In this document: piece by piece, positions 7,583 through 14,844 of the stretch | How the letters are laid out: every line of letters starts with the position of its first letter | Numbering within the stretch: position 1 is the first letter of the stretch | NCBI GenBank assembly: GCA_902826455.1 | Contig: CADEEV010000031.1 | Span: 1 to 51,894 of the forward strand | DNA from: an uncultured Acidobacteriota bacterium | GTDB taxonomy: Bacteria; Acidobacteriota; Vicinamibacteria; Fen-336 | Direction of reading: 5' to 3' | Length of the DNA stretch: 51,894 nucleotides | Program-made: the position numbers and the translations under genes | The notes under the pieces: model-generated | The model's input: only the letters and a program-made list of their open reading frames with translations | Database searches by the model: none | Told to the model about the DNA's origin: nothing

Positions 7583-8196
7583 CCCACATCAACGACGACC
7601 CCAGGGTCCAGGCGAAGTTCGCGAACCTCGAGCGGCTCAAGGGCGACCTGGACGCAACCGAGAAGGTGCTGGCCGACCTCTGGGTGCGGCAGGGGCAGGG
7701 GGCGACCGCGACGGACCCGGTGGCAAACGCTGCAGTCGAGGCCCTCCTTCGGGGCGAGGAGACTGCCGTCGTCGCCGCGGCACCGGACCTGGGCGAGAGC
7801 ATCCAGAACACCCGCCACCGCGTCGAGTTGCTGAAGCAGGCCGTGCAACGCGCAGAGCAGGAGTACTCCCACGTCGTCGCCGTGGCTTCGCGCGAGCACT
7901 GCACGTCGATCCTGCCCGAGTGGCGCGCCGTGGCCAGGCCTGTCGCGGAGGCGCTGATCGCGCTCGCGCAGGCGCTCCAGGCCGCGCAGGAGTTCAAGGC
8001 GAATCTCGTCCGCAACGGCATCGAGATCGGCAGCATGAGCCCGGCCGACAAAATCTCGCCCTTCGACGACGTGGCCGCCGACAGCGCCCTCGCCTTCCGC
8101 CTGCGAGACCTCGTCGAAGCCGGCGTCGTCGAGCCCAAGGAAATCCCGTGGGGTCCGGTCCGCGAGTTCGCGGCGCGCGCACTGAAGTCGGCGTAG
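7564..8196 (+). CDS. Coiled-coil phage protein of unknown function
   Basis: A 210-residue, almost wholly helical protein. Heptad-like stretches occur at about 15-45 (FANLERLKGDLDATEKVL) and 75-105 (NTRHRVELLKQAVQRAEQE). ATG 7564 lies inside the end of the previous gene with AGGAG upstream. It sits between the small-terminase cluster and the prohead protease, where phages often encode portal or scaffold-type proteins, but it is too short for a portal. An assembly or scaffold-like role is possible; no family is recognised. Confidence 0.65.
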   Translation: MAKTKLTHINDDPRVQAKFANLERLKGDLDATEKVLADLWVRQGQGATATDPVANAAVEALLRGEETAVVAAAPDLGESIQNTRHRVELLKQAVQRAEQEYSHVVAVASREHCTSILPEWRAVARPVAEALIALAQALQAAQEFKANLVRNGIEIGSMSPADKISPFDDVAADSALAFRLRDLVEAGVVEPKEIPWGPVREFAARALKSA

Positions 8197-8205
8197 GAGA
8201 CGCTC

Positions 8206-8949
8206 GTGGCGAAACTGGTCGGCGTAGCCGCCGTGTTCAACTCGATGAGCGAAGACTTGGGCGGCTTCCGGGAAATCATCGCGCCCCAGGCGTTCGATCG
8301 CGCGCTGCGCGAGCGGCACGACGCCTTCGCGCTCCACCAGCACGAGTGGGACCAGAAGCTCGGCCGGGTCTCGGATCGCACCCTGGCCCTCACGGTCGAC
8401 GCGCAGGGCTTGAGGAGCGACATCTATCTCGATGGCTCACGACTCGCCACAGAGGTCCAGGCGAGGGTCGAGTCGGGGCAGTCCGAGAAGATGAGCTTCG
8501 CGTTCATCACCCTCGACGACGACTGGACGGTCAAGGGCGAGACGATCGTCCGCGAGGTTCGCGACCTCGTGCTCCTGGACGTAAGTGTCGTGGACCGACC
8601 TGCCTACTTGGCCACGTCCGTCGCGTCGGTTCGCAGTTTGGGCTACATGGCCCAGCCCACAGTGGTCAGGTCACACAACCACAACGGAGGCGTCATGCCC
8701 ATCAGCCGTTCCAAATACGCGACCCAGGCACAGATGGCCCAGTACATCGACAGGCGCGGCATCGAGTCGACGGCCGGGATTCGCCGGGCCCCGGAAGTCC
8801 TGGAGGCCGGCAAGCGAGCGCTCGCGCGCAAGGGCCGGGATCTCGTCGAGCGCCGCTACCTGGCCGTCCGCCGCGGCGAACATCCGGCGCCGTTGACGCG
8901 TGACGAGGCCATGCTGGTGGACATCGCGCACCAGGTCGAGTCGCGGTGA
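8206..8949 (+). CDS. HK97-family prohead protease with extra C-terminal region
   Basis: Residues 1-150 match the HK97-type prohead protease (peptidase U35): GVAAVFNSMSEDLGGFREII, then catalytic His46 (HQHEW...LGR), Ser97 (EKMSFAF) and the closing SVVDRPAYLATS. Such proteases clip scaffold and capsid proteins during phage head maturation. About 85 extra residues follow. These begin at an internal in-frame ATG (8695) with GGAGG four bases upstream, so a shorter C-terminal product may also be made. GTG 8206 is preceded by AGGAGA. No major capsid or portal gene is nearby, which is unusual for this family. Confidence 0.87.
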   Translation: MAKLVGVAAVFNSMSEDLGGFREIIAPQAFDRALRERHDAFALHQHEWDQKLGRVSDRTLALTVDAQGLRSDIYLDGSRLATEVQARVESGQSEKMSFAFITLDDDWTVKGETIVREVRDLVLLDVSVVDRPAYLATSVASVRSLGYMAQPTVVRSHNHNGGVMPISRSKYATQAQMAQYIDRRGIESTAGIRRAPEVLEAGKRALARKGRDLVERRYLAVRRGEHPAPLTRDEAMLVDIAHQVESR

Positions 8950-9026
8950 CACGGCGGCTCGAACTAGAGCAGCGCGTGGCCGCCGAAGTGGCCCTCGCCA
9001 ATGACACGCCCTCGATGGGCAACTAG
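8946..9026 (+). CDS. Possible 26-aa peptide gene
   Basis: GTG 8946 overlaps the protease stop (GTGA) and the frame runs to TAG at 9024-9026, 12 bp before the next gene. The encoded peptide is charged and helical (TRRLELEQRVAAEVALAND). The coupled overlap and the tight fit between two genes favour a real gene, but the length is too short for any family call. Confidence 0.35.
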   Translation: MTRRLELEQRVAAEVALANDTPSMGN

Positions 9027-9038
9027 AGGAGATGGACC

Positions 9039-9251
9039 ATGAGCATCGACAGAAAGACGAGCGACTACCTCGACGCGGGCCGCCCCTTGGGCGTGAACCA
9101 GGAGGACATCACGCGGCCCCTGGGGGTGATGAGCGAGCCGCTCGCCGCCTTCCAGTCCCCCGCACCCGCGCCGACGCCGGCCAAGAGCTACGAGCAGGAG
9201 CACAACGAGATCCTGAACGGCATCGGCCTGGGCGGCCTCGTCGGCAAGTAG
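9039..9251 (+). CDS. Small phage protein, 70 aa
   Basis: ATG 9039 follows GAGGAG at suitable spacing. The protein has a repeated PLGV motif (GRPLGVNQED and TRPLGVMSEP), a Pro/Ala linker and a Gly-rich end (GIGLGGLVG). No family is recognised. It closes the operon that holds terS and the protease, so a minor head or decoration role is possible but unproven. Confidence 0.55.
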   Translation: MSIDRKTSDYLDAGRPLGVNQEDITRPLGVMSEPLAAFQSPAPAPTPAKSYEQEHNEILNGIGLGGLVGK

Positions 9252-9294
9252 CTCGACACTTCCGATGTCGGCACCTTCCGGTAGACTCTCGGCC

Positions 9295-9468
9295 GTGAGC
9301 GTGAAGCGGCGCCGGAAGGCGTTCTGGGTGTGGAGCGCGCGATGCGTGAGGTGCCTCCACGCCTGGGATAGCTTCGCGGAGAAGGCCCCGACGCGCTGCC
9401 CGAGCTGCCACACGCACGACTTCAGCACCCCCGCCCGCCCGTACAAGCGCCGCGCCACAAAGAAGTAG
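9295..9468 (+). CDS. Zinc-ribbon mini-protein, 57 aa
   Basis: A basic protein with two CxxC pairs (CVRCLHAW and CPSCHTHDF) about 20 residues apart, forming a classical rubredoxin-like zinc ribbon, with Arg/Lys-rich ends. GTG 9295 is preferred because a TAGACT box (9282-9287) ends 7 nt upstream, which fits a leaderless transcript; ATG 9265 is an alternative without a ribosome-binding site. It is separated from the packaging operon and lies before the regulator operon. A nucleic-acid-binding role is likely from its charge. Confidence 0.6.
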   Translation: MSVKRRRKAFWVWSARCVRCLHAWDSFAEKAPTRCPSCHTHDFSTPARPYKRRATKK

Positions 9469-9482
9469 TACGGCACTTCGTC

Positions 9483-9512
9483 TTGACATTTGCCACGTGG
9501 GATGGCAAATAG
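9483..9512 (+). promoter_or_regulatory. Promoter with overlapping operator dyad
   Basis: TTGACA (9483-9488) is followed by an 8-bp perfect inverted repeat, ATTTGCCA (9488-9495) and TGGCAAAT (9503-9510), with a 7-bp spacer. A weak minus-10 candidate lies at 9506-9512. GGAGGT and the start of the first Fis-like gene follow at 9531. A dimeric repressor bound to the dyad would block RNA polymerase. The three downstream helix-turn-helix proteins are the obvious candidates for autoregulation, which is inferred. Confidence 0.65.
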
Positions 9513-9530
9513 ACGGCCGGAGGTGTCAAG

Positions 9531-9890
9531 ATGCCGGCTATCGCGCGGACGAGCGTCGAGCAGATCAAGGCGGCGTTGAGAGAGCACGGCGGCAACGTGA
9601 CGGCGGCGGCCGAACAGCTCGGGATGGCCACCAACAACCTGCGGACCCGCATCGAGAACGCCGGAGTTGATCTCCGAGCATTCCGGGATGAGGCGGTCGC
9701 CCGCGGGGATTCGGCGCGGAACCTTCGAGTGCGCTCCCGTCAGTTCGAGCTGCTCCGCCAAGCCTCCTTCGATCTCTCCTACCTCACGCGCCGCGAGTAC
9801 GGGCCCGAGAAGGTCTTCGACGAGTTCATGGCGGATGCGTTCGAGGGCTGGCTCGCCGCGCGACTGACTGTCACAGAGGCGCGATCGTGA
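9531..9890 (+). CDS. Fis-type helix-turn-helix protein A, 119 aa
   Basis: The N-terminal 40 residues form a Fis/NtrC-type helix-turn-helix (IKAALREHGGNVTAAAEQLG, then NNLRTRIENAG), the unit that binds DNA as a dimer. The rest is helical (QFELLRQASFDLSYLTRREYG). ATG 9531 follows GGAGGTG. It is the first of three consecutive overlapping genes whose products all begin with this kind of domain. The promoter in front carries a dyad. No AAA or receiver domain is attached, so these are not classical sigma-54 activators. Confidence 0.75.
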   Translation: MPAIARTSVEQIKAALREHGGNVTAAAEQLGMATNNLRTRIENAGVDLRAFRDEAVARGDSARNLRVRSRQFELLRQASFDLSYLTRREYGPEKVFDEFMADAFEGWLAARLTVTEARS

Positions 9891-10681
9891 GGCGCCGGCC
9901 AAGCCGCGAGCAGCTCGAGGCCGCCCTCGCGAAGCACCGCGGCAGCATGACCGACGTCGCGGCGGATCTCGAGGTCACACGGCAGACCCTCTACACCTGG
10001 ATCATGCGCGAGAACCTTGAGCCCAAGGCCTTCCGGCGGCTCCCGCGGCTGCCGGCGGGCTCGGCGTCACCCGGCGCCCTCACGGGCGAGGGAGCGTCCG
10101 CAGTCGACCGCGTCGTGAGCCTGGGCAAGGCCCTGGCCGCGAAGACCCAGGTCAAGGCCTGGGAGGTCTCTGAGCGCCTTGGGGAGCGCGTCGTGCGCCT
10201 GGCTCCCGGCATCTCGGAGTTCGGCGTCACGGCCGGCACGTTCTGGGAGTACCGCCGCGGCGAGCTCGAGCGGGGAGAGCCGGTGTGGGCCGACACGGGC
10301 GCCGGTCACTGGCTCGCGGTCCCGCTGCGGGCCGGCGCCGAGCTCGTGGGCGTGTTCGCGACCCAGCCTCGTTTCTGGATCCAGCAGTTCCGGCACGAGC
10401 TCTACGACCTCGCCCAGGCGGTGGACGCCTGCAGGAAGGTGCGGCCCGAGGCGGCCGGGGAGCCCGAGCCGATCCAGCGGTCCTCGCTCGAGCCGGGACG
10501 TTTCGATCCGGGAGCCGACGTCGTCGTGATCGAGGACGGCCGCGAGGCCGCGAGAAAGACCAGGTCGGTCAACCTGTCCGACGACCTCTGGAAGTGGGCC
10601 CGAATCGTCGCCGTCGAGCGGAACCTGACGGCCTCGGATGTGATCGCAGAGGCGCTCGAGAGAATGAGGGAGGCTTCGTGA
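9887..10681 (+). CDS. Fis-type HTH plus ribbon-helix-helix-like protein B, 264 aa
   Basis: Three parts are visible. Residues 1-40 are a Fis-type helix-turn-helix (LEAALAKHRGSMTDVAADLE, then RQTLYTWIM). Residues about 65-200 are a globular middle without a family match (FGVTAGTFWEYRRGE, then WLAVPLRAGAELVGVFATQP), which resembles a GAF-like ligand pocket in pattern only. Residues 222-264 form a ribbon-helix-helix-like end (KTRSVNLSDDLWKWARIVA, then ASDVIAEALERM). GTG 9887 overlaps the previous stop. Two DNA-binding-like ends on one chain are unusual and suggest looping or bridging; that is inference. Confidence 0.7.
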   Translation: MRRRPSREQLEAALAKHRGSMTDVAADLEVTRQTLYTWIMRENLEPKAFRRLPRLPAGSASPGALTGEGASAVDRVVSLGKALAAKTQVKAWEVSERLGERVVRLAPGISEFGVTAGTFWEYRRGELERGEPVWADTGAGHWLAVPLRAGAELVGVFATQPRFWIQQFRHELYDLAQAVDACRKVRPEAAGEPEPIQRSSLEPGRFDPGADVVVIEDGREAARKTRSVNLSDDLWKWARIVAVERNLTASDVIAEALERMREAS

Positions 10682-11019
10682 TGCTGCTACGCGACTGTCG
10701 GACCGCCAAAGAGCGCGAGGCCGCAGTGACGGAGGCCCTCGCCATCACTGGCGGGATTCACTCGGACGCCGCCGGCCTCCTAGGCATATCGAGGCAGCAC
10801 CTCCACAGGCTCGTGGGCCCGCCCGAGGGCGCAGCCGGCGACGACGACACGGTGTCGGTCACACTCAGGCTCCCGCGGCGCTGCGTCGAGTGGCTGGACA
10901 TTCAGGCCGTGAAGCGGAAGTACCGCTCGGGCTCGAGCAAGGCCGCGAAAGCCCCGATCGTCGTGGAGTTGATCGATCGCGCCATTCGCCAGGAGGCAGA
11001 GCCGAAGGGAAAGGCTTGA
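10681..11019 (+). CDS. Fis-type HTH plus ribbon-helix-helix-like protein C, 112 aa
   Basis: The N-terminal half has the same Fis-like helix-turn-helix (EALAITGGIHSDAAGLLG, then RQHLHRLVG). The C-terminal half has a strand-helix-helix pattern (VSVTLRLPRRCVEWLDIQA, later VVELIDRAIRQE), like the end of the preceding protein but without the middle domain. It appears to be a shortened paralogue. ATG 10681 overlaps the previous stop; GTG 10678 is directly before it in frame and also possible. The operon ends here. Confidence 0.7.
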   Translation: MLLRDCRTAKEREAAVTEALAITGGIHSDAAGLLGISRQHLHRLVGPPEGAAGDDDTVSVTLRLPRRCVEWLDIQAVKRKYRSGSSKAAKAPIVVELIDRAIRQEAEPKGKA

Positions 11020-11050
11020 CGGAGCGCCGACCACGGCCGACCTTCCGAGC

Positions 11051-11251
11051 ATGTGCGATGTCCCTCGGAAGGCTCCCGTGCCGAGCCGGCCGCGCGACTA
11101 CACGGCGAAACAAATGGCCCGGCTCTACGCTGCTCTCGAGCGCTCAGCGGCGAAATGGAAGGGCCGGTGTCCGTGTGGCGCCCTGGAAAACTTCGAGGCG
11201 CACCGGCCCGATTGCCTTCTAGGTGGACAGGGGGGCGAGGCGGGCCACTAG
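11051..11251 (+). CDS. Small Cys-rich protein, 66 aa
   Basis: The C-terminal half carries CPCG, then AHRPDC, a short Cys/His cluster that could hold one metal ion; the N-terminal half is a basic helix (QMARLYAALERSAAKWKG). It begins 31 bp after the Fis-type operon. There is no strong ribosome-binding site, and a second ATG in another frame at 11059 confuses the start. Family and role are unknown. Confidence 0.5.
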   Translation: MCDVPRKAPVPSRPRDYTAKQMARLYAALERSAAKWKGRCPCGALENFEAHRPDCLLGGQGGEAGH

Positions 11252-11430
11252 GACGCCCCGTAAGAGGCTGCGGAGCGCCCGGGTCGGCCGCGGGCCCGCA
11301 TCCGGCGACGATCTCGCGCCACCGTAGTTTCTAGGGGCCTTCGGCGTCGTCTCGGAGGGACGGTCTGATACCGGAACGAGGCCCGGTCGAAGGTCTCGCC
11401 CGTTTCGCCCTGATCTCCTAGACTCCTGCG

Positions 11431-11994
11431 ATGGCGAAGAAACGCGCGGCGGCCCTCGTGTTCGCTTTCCTTGCTGGCGGCGTCGGATGCCATCACACCG
11501 TCCGCATTGCCGACCCAGGGGAGGCGCTCTACCCTCACGAGCATCGCGCGGTGAATCACCTGTTTCAGATCATCAAGGCCGAGGATGCCTTCGGGGGGGC
11601 GGCCGTGCCCGTGGAGTGCCTCATCGAGGTGTCGCGCTGCGTCCCGGGATCCGAGCCCGGAGCCTCAGCGCTGTCGAGAGCCGACGGCGACCTTTCCGGC
11701 GCGGACGGCTACACCTTCGCCCAGGTCATGGGCCCGGCGAAGACGGTCAGTTGGAACGGAACCGAGATTCGCAACGCTTCCGAGGCCTACGTCCTCGTCG
11801 CCAACAGCGAGCTCCCGTACCGGCGCTCCTTCTGCTACCAGGTTCCACAAGGCCGGCACCTCGAGTTCTGCGAATACGCCCGGCCGATCGGCGTGCCCAC
11901 GGAACCGAAGTGCCCAGGGCCGTGCGAGCCCGCGACGTGGACGCCTGGGTGGGAGTTGGCCGGGACAAAGTTCAAGAAGGGCGAGCAGCGCTGA
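11431..11994 (+). CDS. Exported protein of unknown function, cargo
   Basis: A 187-residue protein with an N-terminal signal (KKRAAALVFAFLAGG) ending at Gly-Val-Gly-Cys20. The Cys could be a lipid-modified residue, though the position three before it is Gly rather than the usual Leu. The mature part has six Cys (for example VECLIEVSRC and KCPGPC) that may form disulfides, fitting an extracytoplasmic location. TAGACT at 11419-11424 ends 6 nt before the ATG, suggesting a leaderless message. No family is recognised. As a stand-alone gene in an integrated element it is probably cargo, perhaps altering the host surface, which is speculation. Confidence 0.65.
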   Translation: MAKKRAAALVFAFLAGGVGCHHTVRIADPGEALYPHEHRAVNHLFQIIKAEDAFGGAAVPVECLIEVSRCVPGSEPGASALSRADGDLSGADGYTFAQVMGPAKTVSWNGTEIRNASEAYVLVANSELPYRRSFCYQVPQGRHLEFCEYARPIGVPTEPKCPGPCEPATWTPGWELAGTKFKKGEQR

Positions 11995-12016
11995 GGCCGG
12001 AGCGCGCGTCCATCGT

Positions 12017-12361
12017 CTAGTCCGGGAGGCTGTTGAGCCGGGCGTGCAGGTAGGCCCTGTAGGCCATCCGCGTCTCGCGGGTCATCGAGGACCGGCATCG
12101 GTCGACGATCGTCAACCAGCGCGTTATCTCGGGGCCTTTGATGTCATCCGGCAGCCCGTTCCCGAGGAGGAAGTCGACCAAGCGCTTTCGCTGCGCCGTC
12201 GGCCATCCGTCGCTCCGGGCGAGCCGGAGCACGTCGTCGAGGTCGTGCAGCTCGAGGACGTCGGTCCAGAAGTCGTCGGGCTCCTCAGCCGGCCGTGGCG
12301 GCTTGCCCGGCAGCCGCTGGCGCCGGGTGACGTGGATCGTTCCGGGGCCGCGCCGTGTCAT
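12017..12361 (-). CDS. Hypothetical protein, second gene of a leftward pair
   Basis: A 114-residue protein with an N-terminal basic tail (TRRQRLPGKPP) and a helical body (VLELHDLDDVLRLARSDGW, then FLLGNGLPDDI). The ATG overlaps the stop of the upstream gene (ATGA at 12358-12361), so both are made from one message. The pair is the only confident leftward operon in the element and is flanked by rightward cargo genes. No family is recognised; a toxin-antitoxin or defence role would fit the setting but is not shown. Confidence 0.6.
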   Translation of the reverse strand: MTRRGPGTIHVTRRQRLPGKPPRPAEEPDDFWTDVLELHDLDDVLRLARSDGWPTAQRKRLVDFLLGNGLPDDIKGPEITRWLTIVDRCRSSMTRETRMAYRAYLHARLNSLPD

Positions 12362-12642
12362 TCGTCTTCGATCTCACCCAGGGCGAAACGGTCGCGCAGA
12401 GAGCGGAACAGCTCCTCGGGGGTCTCGCCGAAAGGCGTCTCACCGCGGACCAGGATCTCCGCGCCGTCGATTCCCCCGGCCGTGTAGAGGGTGGCCGTCA
12501 CGCCGTCGAGAAACGGGTTGAGCTCGACCTTCGTGGTGTAGAGGCACTCGCGAGGCACACTGCAGCCGGCGAAGGCGGCCTCGACCGCAGCGCGCCAGCG
12601 CTCATCCCCGATCTCGGAATCGACGACGATGCGCGGCATCAT
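12358..12642 (-). CDS. Hypothetical protein, first gene of a leftward pair
   Basis: A 94-residue acidic protein with alternating strand and helix pattern (PRIVVDSEIG, RWRAAVEAAFAGC, VTATLYTAGG, AEILVRGE, PEELFRSLRDRF). It starts with two consecutive ATG codons at 12642. It is divergent from the HEPN-like gene at 12685, with a gap of only 42 bp, so the two promoters must be close or overlapping. It is not recognised; the acidic charge would suit a partner or inhibitor role. Confidence 0.6.
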   Translation of the reverse strand: MMPRIVVDSEIGDERWRAAVEAAFAGCSVPRECLYTTKVELNPFLDGVTATLYTAGGIDGAEILVRGETPFGETPEELFRSLRDRFALGEIEDE

Positions 12643-12684
12643 GGCGCGGAGTATGCCATCGGTCCGCGTTGCTAGACTCGGGCC

Positions 12685-13191
12685 ATGCCCACGCCAAGGA
12701 GCACAGACGGAAAGACCCAGGCGTACCTCGCTCTCGTCGACGCGCTGCGGATGCCCGAGCTGATGAGGATCTGCTTTCGTCTCTCGCTGACGGACAGCCC
12801 GTTGGCGCTTCCGATGAGCTACCTACGATTCGAGCGGGCCCGAGCCGCCTTCCTCTACGTCGTCATCGAGGCGTGGCATCAGCGCACGGGCAAGCTCGCC
12901 CGCGCATATATCAAAGCCTCCGCTCCGGACGCGCAAGTGGCCTCTGCCAGGCTTGCCGACATTGAGCGCTTGCTGGCGGAGGCGAAGGCCAGGGGCGACC
13001 TCGAGAAGCTCAGGAGCATCCGAGACTCAATGTTTCACCGCGACCGAAGAGACCTGGCCTCGATCGACTTCTCGGAGCACCTCGAGATCGCGCTCTCGCC
13101 CATCGAGGATGCATTCGACGCCGCCTTCCTAGCAGCGGGTCTCCCGTCCGACTCGACTGTTCGGACCCCAGCCGGCGGCGCGACGCCGTAG
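12685..13191 (+). CDS. HEPN-like helical protein, candidate ribonuclease
   Basis: A 168-residue all-helical protein. Near the end of a long helix it has R113-D-S-M-F-H118, which fits the R(N/D/H)x3-4H signature of HEPN ribonucleases found in toxin-antitoxin and abortive-infection systems. The surrounding KLRSIRDSMFHRD resembles HEPN proteins of the AbiV or MAE_28990 kind. TAGACT (12673-12678) ends 6 nt before the ATG, and no ribosome-binding site is present. It lies in the cargo end of the element beside a PIN-domain gene. The call rests on one short motif and helix pattern. Confidence 0.5.
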   Translation: MPTPRSTDGKTQAYLALVDALRMPELMRICFRLSLTDSPLALPMSYLRFERARAAFLYVVIEAWHQRTGKLARAYIKASAPDAQVASARLADIERLLAEAKARGDLEKLRSIRDSMFHRDRRDLASIDFSEHLEIALSPIEDAFDAAFLAAGLPSDSTVRTPAGGATP

Positions 13192-13203
13192 CCTTCCGGC
13201 AAC

Positions 13204-13374
13204 ATGGTGAGCTCCTACTCGTGCCCACTCTGCGGCCGTCTCTTCGATCGCCTCGCGGCCTGGCCGACGCCCGGCGAGATCCAATCTCACGAGCTGGTGT
13301 TCTGCCATGACGATGGGAGGCGCTGCCGGGACTCTCGACGAGTGTCGGCGCCGCGTCCAGCGCCGGGCGCCTAG
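13204..13374 (+). CDS. Possible Cys-rich mini-protein, 56 aa
   Basis: The frame from ATG 13204 encodes CPLCGRLF near the start, then SHELVFCHDDGRRCRDS. This is a plausible zinc finger of the CxxC...HxxxxxCH type. It begins 12 bp after the HEPN-like gene. The last 15 residues are low-complexity Ala/Pro. There is no clear ribosome-binding site. It resembles the other Cys-rich mini-proteins of the element in size and style. Confidence 0.4.
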   Translation: MVSSYSCPLCGRLFDRLAAWPTPGEIQSHELVFCHDDGRRCRDSRRVSAPRPAPGA

Positions 13375-13473
13375 GGCCGCCCTGAGCACGGCCGAAGCCG
13401 CACACGGGATCCCGCTTACGATGCGCGCTACACTAGCCCAGTCCGCACTCGCTAGACGAACAGGTGGTGTCCC

Positions 13474-14412
13474 ATGGCGAACAGAACGAACCTGACGACA
13501 CTTACTTTTCAAGGTGAGCGCTTCCGGGATGGCGGCCTCGATCTAGACGTCCTTCCTGATCTCATTGCCTACAAGCGCTTGCTCGTTGAGACAGCCAAGG
13601 AGATTTGGCGTCGCAGCCGGCCCGAGCGCGAACGACTCCCGAAGGGATACGAGGTGTCTGTTCGGCTGAAGTTCTTCGAGGTCCGGACTGGCTCGGCGGT
13701 GATTCCGATCGTCCGAGAATTGCCCAGCAGCTTCGACCCGATGCTCGCGATCAATCTTCATGACGAGGTCGATGAGGCCGCAAGCGTCTTGGAGGAGAGC
13801 GTTGCGGCGGCAATTTCTGACGGCGCCCTCCCTGCAGGCTTGCCGAAGGTCGTTCTCCCCTTGTTCGAGGAGTTCGGTCGCAGCCTTCTTCAGGGCGAGA
13901 GCATCTCGATGCAGGCGTCGAAGCGCAAGGGTGCGCCCGCGATATATACCCCGACGGTAAGGGATCGTCTTTCCGCCTGGCACGACCCCAAGTATCAGGA
14001 CTCCGTGGTTGTGTCAGGTGAGGTTCGGGCAGCGGATTTGGACGGCCACAACTTCGTGGTGCGAACGGACCGCGGGATTAAAGTCCCAGCCCGCATTCGC
14101 GACGGTTCAGAGAACCTAGTAACAGACGCCCTCGACAACCACCTGACGCGGCGGGTGACGGTGTCCGGCCTCGGCGAGTTCGGAGCGCAGGATGGCGATC
14201 TCCGACGCATCGTGCGCGTCGACCGGATTGAAGCGCACGACTTGGGCGAGGCAACCAGGCCAGAAGGCGGCGGTGCGCCGAACTGGAATGCCTTGCTCAG
14301 CCTGGGTTCCGCCCTGAGCGCCGAGGAGTGGGCCGCCGTCCCGCGAGATGGTTCCGCGACCTTCCACGCCCACCTCCACGGTGGGACTCGAGGCAACCGA
14401 GAAGAGCGTTGA
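13474..14412 (+). CDS. Hypothetical partner of the PIN-domain protein
   Basis: A 312-residue protein, not a named family. Its N-terminal part (DLDVLPDLIAYKRLLVETA, then VRLKFFEVRTGSAVIPI) follows a pattern I recall from proteins encoded next to COG2402-type PIN proteins. The C-terminal third is beta-rich (DSVVVSGEVRAADLDG, then RRVTVSGLGEFG). The stop overlaps the TTG of the PIN gene. TACACT (13429-13434) and AGGTGG in front of the ATG give a normal leader. The coding sequence is visibly less GC-rich than neighbours, a sign of separate transfer. An antitoxin or sensor role is inferred from the pairing only. Confidence 0.65.
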   Translation: MANRTNLTTLTFQGERFRDGGLDLDVLPDLIAYKRLLVETAKEIWRRSRPERERLPKGYEVSVRLKFFEVRTGSAVIPIVRELPSSFDPMLAINLHDEVDEAASVLEESVAAAISDGALPAGLPKVVLPLFEEFGRSLLQGESISMQASKRKGAPAIYTPTVRDRLSAWHDPKYQDSVVVSGEVRAADLDGHNFVVRTDRGIKVPARIRDGSENLVTDALDNHLTRRVTVSGLGEFGAQDGDLRRIVRVDRIEAHDLGEATRPEGGGAPNWNALLSLGSALSAEEWAAVPRDGSATFHAHLHGGTRGNREER

Positions 14413-14819
14413 GGGAGATTTTCGCGGACGCCGGGCACTTTATAGCCGTGCTGCACCCCGAAGACCACCTTCACGAAAAGGCGAAGGCTGTCGTCTCGGA
14501 GCTCGGCGCCCATCGCCTAGTGACCACGGAGATGGTCCTCGCAGAGGTGTTCACCTACTTCGCGGGGTTTGGGCCTGGACCACGAGGCGTTGCCGTACAG
14601 GCGGAGAAGACGCTGCGCGCTGACGCCAACGTGGTTCTCCTTCCTCAGACGAGCAAGTTGTTCCGGGAAGCGAGCGGCCTCTATGCGTCCAGGCCCGACA
14701 AGGCGTGGAGCCTCACTGACTGCGCTTCCTTCGTGGTGATGGAGGAGCGCGGAATCCGCGAGGCCTTGGCACACGACATTCATTTCGAGCAGGCAGGCTT
14801 CAAAGCCCTCCTCAAGTAG
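14409..14819 (+). CDS. PIN-domain ribonuclease (VapC/COG2402-like)
   Basis: A 136-residue PIN protein with the expected acidic residues: the first Asp in IFADAGHFIAVL, Glu in TTEMVLAEVF, Asp in WSLTDCASFVV and a late Asp in LAHDIHFEQAGF. These four form the Mg-binding site of PIN nucleases such as VapC. The close match of the last 60 residues to the COG2402 pattern (RPDKAWSLTDCASFVVMEER) is striking. TTG 14409 overlaps the upstream stop (TTGA), so translation is coupled to the 312-residue partner. It is the last gene before the tRNA-Pro, a usual place for defence cargo. Confidence 0.82.
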   Translation: MREIFADAGHFIAVLHPEDHLHEKAKAVVSELGAHRLVTTEMVLAEVFTYFAGFGPGPRGVAVQAEKTLRADANVVLLPQTSKLFREASGLYASRPDKAWSLTDCASFVVMEERGIREALAHDIHFEQAGFKALLK

Positions 14820-14844
14820 TGGCACCCCCAGGGCACCCAAATTG

